Source: Pirellulales bacterium
GTDB taxonomy: Bacteria; Planctomycetota; Planctomycetia; Pirellulales; Thermoguttaceae
DNA: 36,060 nt
Reading direction: 5' to 3'
NCBI GenBank assembly: GCA_016928165.1
Contig: JAFGLH010000199.1
Span: 1 to 36,060, forward strand
Shown: positions 31,551 through 36,060 of the stretch, piece by piece
How positions within the stretch are numbered: the stretch's first letter is position 1
Layout of the letters: every line of letters starts with the position of its first letter
Notes under the pieces: model-generated
What the model was told of the DNA's origin: nothing
Databases searched by the model: none
What the model saw: only the letters and a program-made list of their open reading frames with translations
Made by a program: the position numbers and the translations under genes

Positions 31551-32654
31551 ATGGGGAAGGATCGACGACTGGGACGCGGCTTGGCGGCATTGTTGGGACA
31601 ATTACCCGCTCGCAACGAGCCGAACGAGCAAACCGAACAAGAGCAATCGCCGGAGAGCGCCGACACTCCGCGAAGCGAGGAATTGCGGCCTCAAGCCGCC
31701 GCCAAGCCTTCGGCCGAGGCGATGTTCTGGTTGGACCAGGCCCATCAGACGCCGGGCCGACAGGTTGCCCAGCCGCACACGTCGCCGGAGCGCGTCGCCC
31801 AGCCGGCGATGGCCGCCCAGGCGACTCACCCGCAAACGGCCAAGGCGACCTCCAGTTGGGTGAACGTCCGCCAGATCGACAGCAATCCCGCCCAGCCGAG
31901 ACAAGAGTTCGATCCCGCTGAAACCAGCTCGTTGGCCGAGAGCATTTCGACCCACGGCCTGTTGCAGCCGGTTGTTGTCCGCCGGGTGCATAACCGCTAT
32001 CAGTTGGTCGCCGGCGAGCGGCGGCTGAGGGCGGCGATTCAGGCCGGGTGGGTCGACGTGCCGGTCAGCGTGGTCGAGGCCGACGACCGGCAGATGGCCG
32101 AGTTGGCGATCGTCGAAAACCTCCAGCGGAAAGACCTCAACCCGTTGGAAAAGGCGGCCTCTTTCCAAAAATATCTCGAACAGTACGGCTGCACCCAAGA
32201 CGAGCTGGCCGGGCGGCTGAAGATGGATCGCTCGACCATCGCCAATCTGATCCGGCTGCTGGAATTGCCCGAGCGGGTCAAAGACGCCATCCGCCGCGGC
32301 GAGATCACCCAGGGACACGCCCGAGCGCTGTTGCCGTTGGGCGATCCAAACGAGCAGATCGAGTTCTGCCGCCGCATCGTAAGAGAGGGGCTTAATGTAC
32401 GCCAGACGGAGGGGCTAGTCCAGGAAACCATCGACGCCGCCGATCGCGAGCCGTTGGATGTCGCCGCGGCGAAACCCGCTCGGCCGGCGCGGGCAAAGAA
32501 CGAGCAGATCGCCGCCTTGGAGCAAGAGTTTCGCGCGGCGCTGGGGATGAAGGTCAAGATCGCGCACAACGCCCGGGGCCGCGGCCAGTTGGTGGTCCAC
32601 TTCCGCGACCACGACGAGTTCGAGCGTCTGAAGCGGCACGTCTGCGGGGATTAG
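31551..32654 (+). CDS. parB: ParB/Spo0J chromosome partition protein
   Basis: 367 residues from ATG 31551 with a strong AAGGAGG upstream. It binds parS and spreads as a CTP-dependent clamp. The start MGKDRRLGRGLAALLGQ is the usual ParA-contact tail. A 70-residue low-complexity Pro/Gln/Ala linker follows. Then NPAQPRQEF (about 112-120), the CTP box GERRLRAA (155-162), ENLQRKDLNPLEKA and the helix-turn-helix TQDELAGRLKMDRSTIANLI. No parA precedes it within 540 bases, which is unusual; two parS-like sites lie there instead. Confidence 0.95.
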   Translation: MGKDRRLGRGLAALLGQLPARNEPNEQTEQEQSPESADTPRSEELRPQAAAKPSAEAMFWLDQAHQTPGRQVAQPHTSPERVAQPAMAAQATHPQTAKATSSWVNVRQIDSNPAQPRQEFDPAETSSLAESISTHGLLQPVVVRRVHNRYQLVAGERRLRAAIQAGWVDVPVSVVEADDRQMAELAIVENLQRKDLNPLEKAASFQKYLEQYGCTQDELAGRLKMDRSTIANLIRLLELPERVKDAIRRGEITQGHARALLPLGDPNEQIEFCRRIVREGLNVRQTEGLVQETIDAADREPLDVAAAKPARPARAKNEQIAALEQEFRAALGMKVKIAHNARGRGQLVVHFRDHDEFERLKRHVCGD

Positions 32655-32669
32655 GGGTCAGAGTAATAT

Positions 32670-32781
32670 GTAGGTCAGGTATCCCGTACCTGACACAATA
32701 TTCGGTTAGCTGTCAGTAATATGTAGGTCAGTACCTGATACTGTATTCGGCGGGTTGTCAGGTACGGGGTACCTGACCTAC
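32670..32781. repeat. GTAGGTCAGGTAC hairpin repeat, copy 3 (extended)
   Basis: Outer arms GTAGGTCAGGTATCCCGTAC and GTACGGGGTACCTGACCTAC, with an extra inner half unit (ATGTAGGTCAGTACCTGATA). Longer than the other two copies by one partial unit, suggesting duplication within the element. Located between parB and the tRNA-Pro gene. Confidence 0.88.
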
Positions 32782-32838
32782 ATGATGTCCTCTGCCCTCT
32801 TCTTTTCTATCAGATATCCTGGTAAACTAAACCTACCC

Positions 32839-32913
32839 CGGGGCGTGGCGCAGCCTGGCTAGCGCGTCTGGTTTGGGACCAGAAGGTCGAAGGTTCGAAT
32901 CCTTTCGCCCCGA
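32839..32913 (+). tRNA. tRNA-Pro (anticodon TGG)
   Basis: 75 bases; acceptor CGGGGCG pairs CGCCCCG, anticodon stem TCTGG/CCAGA with loop TTTGGGA (anticodon TGG, reads CCA), T loop TTCGAAT, discriminator A, no encoded CCA. Confidence 0.95.
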
Positions 32914-32938
32914 TTTTTTGCCCGAAGGGCAAAAAATA
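32914..32938 (+). terminator. Intrinsic-terminator-like hairpin after tRNA-Pro
   Basis: TTTTTTGCCC then GAA then GGGCAAAAAA directly after the tRNA; a symmetric stem with flanking A/T runs, which could act in both directions. Confidence 0.6.
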
Positions 32939-33064
32939 GAGCAGGAGAGAGGGGAAAGTAGAGAGTAGATACGGATAATTGCGACATCGGTCCAAATCCA
33001 ACCTCTCTCCTGCGGTCTCCTTTCCACTCTCTCCTCTCTGCCTGATAGCAAGTATCTCATAAAA

Positions 33065-33247
33065 ATGTCATTCGCTTTCGAAAAGCTGCAAGTCTACCGG
33101 AAATCCGTCTCATTCGCGGACGCCGTTTGCACTCTAACCAAAGGTTTTCCGCGCGGCTACTTTTTCCTGGCCGACCAACTCAACCGTGCAGCATTGTCTA
33201 TCGCCGCCATGAGATTGTGCCATAGACGCCTCGCGGCACTTCCGTAA
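33065..33247 (+). pseudogene. Truncated four-helix-bundle (23S rRNA-IVS-like) protein gene
   Basis: Residues 1-49 (MSFAFEKLQVYRKSVSFADA, then LADQLNRAALSIAA) match the start of the four-helix-bundle family often called S23 or 23S rRNA intervening-sequence protein, whose usual length is about 120 residues. The similarity stops at SIAA, where the family continues with N-IAEG. The last 12 codons are read from the end of the convergent receptor gene. The remaining helices are missing, so it is probably non-functional. ATG 33065 has no strong Shine-Dalgarno sequence. Confidence 0.8.
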
Positions 33248-35231
33248 CGGCATAGCCGGCGTATTCACCGAGATCGCCGAATTCCCAATGATGGGCTTGG
33301 AGCAGGTTTTGGCCCACGACGGCCAATTCAAGCTGCTTTCGCGGACGCCACGCCAAGCGCAAATCCATCTCCGTGTAGCTGGGAACGTCGAGCGAGACGA
33401 GACAATCGACGTATCGAAGCGTCAGATCAAAATCGAGGTCCTCGCGCAAGTTCCAGGAGGAACGCAGGCCGGCCTGATGTTTGGGGCTGTTCGTGTTTTC
33501 CGTCTCCAATGCATTGTCATACTCGAAAACCCGGAAGAATGTGTATTGGGCGGAAAGCCGCCAGTTTTCCGAAACGGTGAAGTTCGTCGCCAACTCGACC
33601 CCGTAAGAATTTGCGAACGCGTTATTGTTGAATTGTAGTATTAGCGTCGGATCGGGAAAGGGCTGAAATCCAATCACGCCGGTTGAAGTGAGGCGGTCGT
33701 ATACGTTGTAAAAGGTAGCGATATCATAGGAAAACCGATCGGTGGCCTGTGTCCTGTATCCCAGTTCGTAGGCGAACAATGTCGTGGACACGGAGTTTTG
33801 ATTGCCGAGTATGCGAAGGAAATACGGGGTTGTGGTAGTAGGAGCGGCCGTGGAAAAAAGGCTCCTTTCAAAAACGGCCGGCGTGCGCACGGCGCGCGAC
33901 ACCGCGCCCCAAAACGTATGTTTGCGATCGGGGGTCCAGAGCAATCTGATATTCGGCTCGTATTCAAAGCCCGTGTAGCCGTTTTGCTCGATCTTGCATC
34001 CGACGATCAGGTCCAATCGCTCGGGCACAAGCGATATTTCGTCTTGAATGAACTGGTTGGCGACGAACGTATTTTGAATCGGCGGTTGAATGCTGGCGGT
34101 GAAAGGGTCTTCGCTGGGGCATTCCTCGTTGATATAGCGATAGCCCGCCCCGCAGGTCATCTTGTGACGTTCGCTCAGCTTGAATCGGTATTGAAACTCG
34201 ATGTCGAACGTTCGGACGATTTCCGAGTTGAGAATCGTCTCCCGGGCGAACTGGTCGAAATACGTCTGCAACGTCCAATTGGAATCTTCGTCGTATGTTC
34301 GAGTCAGCCGCGCGAGGACGTTTTCGCCGGAGTTGTGTATCTGGCCGTCTCGAACTTCGTAGTAGGGGGGCGTCAGGGACGTGAAGCCCGCGGACATGCC
34401 GTCAATGCCTACGTAATGATCTCCTTGAACCGTTAGGCTGTAGTCCTTGGCGCGATCCAAGTCCAAATCCGTTCGGAAGCCGAAGCGCCCCTGGTTCCAG
34501 CCGTCCGGCGCCGGTCCGGTGGGATCGTAGAAGGGGCTGCGGTCGAAATACTTGCCGTAAACGCGGTAGTAGCCGGTCTCGCCTATCCGGCCGCCGTAGC
34601 GGGCGCTCTCGAACGACCGTTCAACCGTGCCTCCGCCGGCTTCGACATACGCGCCTTGGGTATCCGCCGCTTTTTTGGTAATCACGTTGATTACGCCGTT
34701 GACTGCGTTGGCGCCCCAGAGCGTGCCCCCGGGCCCGCGAATCACCTCGATTCGATCGACGTCTTCCAACAACACGTCTTGCACGTCCCAGTAAACGCCG
34801 GAAGAGACGGGCGTATAGACCGAACGGCCGTCGATCAGCACGAGCAATTGCCGGGCGTACATGCCGTTGAAGCCGCGCGCGGAAATGGCCCATGTGTTCG
34901 AGTTGATATGCGCCACGTCCAATCCGGGCGCCATCCGCAGCGCTTCGGGAATGCAAGTGGCGCCGCTGCGGCGGATCATCTCGTTGGTTATGACGAAGAC
35001 CGCCGCCGCCGAGCGGCCCACCGTGCTCTGTTCCTTCGTGACCGACGTGACCTGAATGTCCATCGACGGGACGACCACCGGAGCGCGGGACAACTGCTCG
35101 AGGTCCATGTTGAGGATGTCGTCGCTCGGATTGACATCGTTGCTCCGGGTGTCCTGTATTTGATCGACGCTTTGCGCGAACGCCGGCGCGAGCAAACCAG
35201 TTATCAAAAGCAAGGTTATAAAGAATCTCAC
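33198..35231 (-). CDS. TonB-dependent outer-membrane receptor
   Basis: 677 residues from GTG 35231, chosen because GGAGG lies about ten bases upstream and a signal peptide follows (VRFFITLLLITGLLAPAFAQ). The plug domain spans about 55-190: DIQVTSVTKEQSTVGRSAAA, SGATCIPEALRMAPGLDVAH, SARGFNGMYARQLLVLIDGR, then VIRGPGGTLWGANAVNGVIN. The beta-barrel follows, with late strands such as NSPKHQAGLRSSWN and QLELAVVGQNLLQAHHWEFG. These receptors import siderophores, cobalamin or glycans; the substrate is unknown. The C-terminus reads YGTISWRR where an aromatic last residue is usual. Its 3' end overlaps the truncated four-helix-bundle gene. Confidence 0.93.
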   Translation of the reverse strand: MRFFITLLLITGLLAPAFAQSVDQIQDTRSNDVNPSDDILNMDLEQLSRAPVVVPSMDIQVTSVTKEQSTVGRSAAAVFVITNEMIRRSGATCIPEALRMAPGLDVAHINSNTWAISARGFNGMYARQLLVLIDGRSVYTPVSSGVYWDVQDVLLEDVDRIEVIRGPGGTLWGANAVNGVINVITKKAADTQGAYVEAGGGTVERSFESARYGGRIGETGYYRVYGKYFDRSPFYDPTGPAPDGWNQGRFGFRTDLDLDRAKDYSLTVQGDHYVGIDGMSAGFTSLTPPYYEVRDGQIHNSGENVLARLTRTYDEDSNWTLQTYFDQFARETILNSEIVRTFDIEFQYRFKLSERHKMTCGAGYRYINEECPSEDPFTASIQPPIQNTFVANQFIQDEISLVPERLDLIVGCKIEQNGYTGFEYEPNIRLLWTPDRKHTFWGAVSRAVRTPAVFERSLFSTAAPTTTTPYFLRILGNQNSVSTTLFAYELGYRTQATDRFSYDIATFYNVYDRLTSTGVIGFQPFPDPTLILQFNNNAFANSYGVELATNFTVSENWRLSAQYTFFRVFEYDNALETENTNSPKHQAGLRSSWNLREDLDFDLTLRYVDCLVSLDVPSYTEMDLRLAWRPRKQLELAVVGQNLLQAHHWEFGDLGEYAGYAVTEVPRGVYGTISWRR

Positions 35232-35736
35232 GACACCCTGCCTCCGGCGACCATGCGAGGGATATGACGATCGACATTCATCTCGCGCGCGAAAATTCAG
35301 TAGTTCCAAATTTGGTTGGTTTTGCCTCATCGGGTCATCCTGAGCGAAGCGAAGGATCTCGGTGGCAAAGGAGATTCTTCGCTGCGCTCAGAATGACAAC
35401 ACTTCGATTAGCCCAAATTTGGAACTATTGAAATTACTTTTCCATAATCTTGTATCGTTTTTTTATGATTTGCTTGGCAGGGAGTTTCTTGCCGATACTA
35501 TCTTTTTTTTCGTTTATGCGGAAAAACAGGCGATTAAATTGCAATAACCGCTACTATCCGACTTTCCGTCGGCCGGTTAATGCGCCCCAAACTTCTAGAA
35601 AAGAAACGAAGAAGAGAACCGGGAATGGAGGTTAAAAACGAAAAAAACCGCCTCCGCTTCGTTTCGGCGTGAAAACCTCTATTGCACTCATCGGCGTGCG
35701 AGGGGAAAATCAGCCCCGGGAAGTACTATTTGCCCG
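35232..35736. other. Upstream region of the receptor gene
   Basis: 505 bases without a gene. It holds the palindromic element at 35292-35435 and, beyond it, an AT-rich stretch with T-runs (about 35457-35515) and no clear coding signal. Confidence 0.6.
35292..35435. repeat. MITE-like nested palindrome
   Basis: Outer arms AAATTCAGTAGTTCCAAATT (about 35293-35312) and CCAAATTTGGAACTATTGAA (35413-35432) are inverted. Inside, 35335-35396 is a second palindrome with TCATCCTGAGCGAAGCGAAG facing TTCTTCGCTGCGCTCAGAAT. The inner palindrome type is widespread in bacteria as a REP-like repeat. Confidence 0.8.
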
Positions 35737-35835
35737 ATGTTTGACGGAAAAAGCATCATGCCCGAGCGGCCGCCGAAGGAATTGGTTGCGACCCTTGAAA
35801 GCCTGGGATTGGAGGTGTACGATGACGTGGATTAG
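35737..35835 (+). CDS. Tiny ORF, possible leader of the next gene
   Basis: 32 codons from ATG 35737 to TAG 35835: MFDGKSIMPERPPKELVATL then ESLGLEVYDDVD. It overlaps the next ORF by 14 bases (ATG 35822). GGAAG lies upstream. There is no recognised family; it might be real with translational coupling, or chance. Confidence 0.35.
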   Translation: MFDGKSIMPERPPKELVATLESLGLEVYDDVD

Positions 35836-35995
35836 CGTGTGCATCTCATTTGTTGGCGGCATTGGACTCGGTAGTGTCCTAACGGCATATATTCAACATC
35901 GGCTTTCGCGGCAGGCCCATTCCGAAGACTTTCTTATCGAGGGTCGGCAGGAAGCGTTCCGAGGCATATTTGAAAGATGTCCCTTTGGCAGTTGA
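35822..35995 (+). CDS. Short membrane-anchored ORF, possibly a truncated gene
   Basis: 57 residues from ATG 35822; GGAGG lies eight bases upstream, which supports the start. One transmembrane segment (ISVCISFVGGIGLGSVLTAY) is followed by a charged tail (SRQAHSEDFLIEGRQEAFRG). It ends with IFERCPFGS at 35995, which looks like a premature stop in a longer coiled-coil protein. No family assigned. Confidence 0.5.
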   Translation: MTWISVCISFVGGIGLGSVLTAYIQHRLSRQAHSEDFLIEGRQEAFRGIFERCPFGS

Positions 35996-36060
35996 AAAGA
36001 GGAGGGCGATTCCTCGAACGATTATCACGCAATCTTTCGGTCTCCGTCAAGTCCCTTTCC

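Noticed and set aside
27566-32781. The GTAGGTCAGGTAC repeats as a CRISPR array.
   Set aside because: They are self-complementary, kilobases apart, without regularly spaced unique spacers or cas genes.

Overview
This is a GC-rich bacterial chromosome segment that looks planctomycetal (Planctomycetota, probably Pirellulales-like). The main reasons are the PurS-PurL fused purL with the N-terminus typical of that phylum, a DUF6807/PmoA-like secreted protein, several small proteins of a planctomycete type, and intergenic spaces packed with GC-rich palindromic repeats. The assignment comes from recalled family features, not from a search.

Layout. 1-2941 (-) is the 5' part of purL, running off the left edge and carrying several in-frame repeat insertions. 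3190-4442 (+) is a lower-GC accessory islet: a HARE-type winged-helix/GIY-YIG protein and a HicB-HicA toxin-antitoxin pair. 4463-5851 (-) holds tyrA and a short GT2-like protein. 6260-11033 (+) holds a RidA-family protein, then lysine 2,3-aminomutase, two D-Ala-D-Ala-ligase-like ATP-grasp enzymes and a GNAT, which together look like a small-molecule pathway built on a beta-amino acid. 11257-11952 (-) is a HEAT/TPR protein. 12166-13191 (+) is a secreted STN-like protein. 13354-18533 (+) is a chemosensory operon, cheW-cheR-cheA-cheC-cheD-cheY, with no receptor or cheB. 18720-20484 (+) holds tmk and holB. 20530-22107 holds yjbQ, a small planctomycete-type ORF, csrA and a small hypothetical gene. 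22406-24210 (-) holds two secreted proteins. A tRNA-Ala(GGC), a sugar-porter MFS, a Wzz-like coiled-coil membrane protein (-), ahcY, a small membrane protein, a DUF1015 protein, parB with two parS-like sites upstream, and a tRNA-Pro(TGG) follow. The right end has a truncated four-helix-bundle gene abutting a TonB-dependent receptor (-), a MITE-like palindrome and two small ORFs.

The most striking feature is the load of palindromic repeat families. They fill most intergenic gaps, and some lie in frame inside coding regions: purL at several loop or domain junctions, and probably the Wzz-like gene. This recalls the in-frame palindromic elements of Rickettsia, in an unrelated phylum. The best candidate for an undescribed enzymatic system is the kamA / ATP-grasp / ATP-grasp / GNAT cluster. 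All functions are inferred from sequence motifs; no database search was possible.
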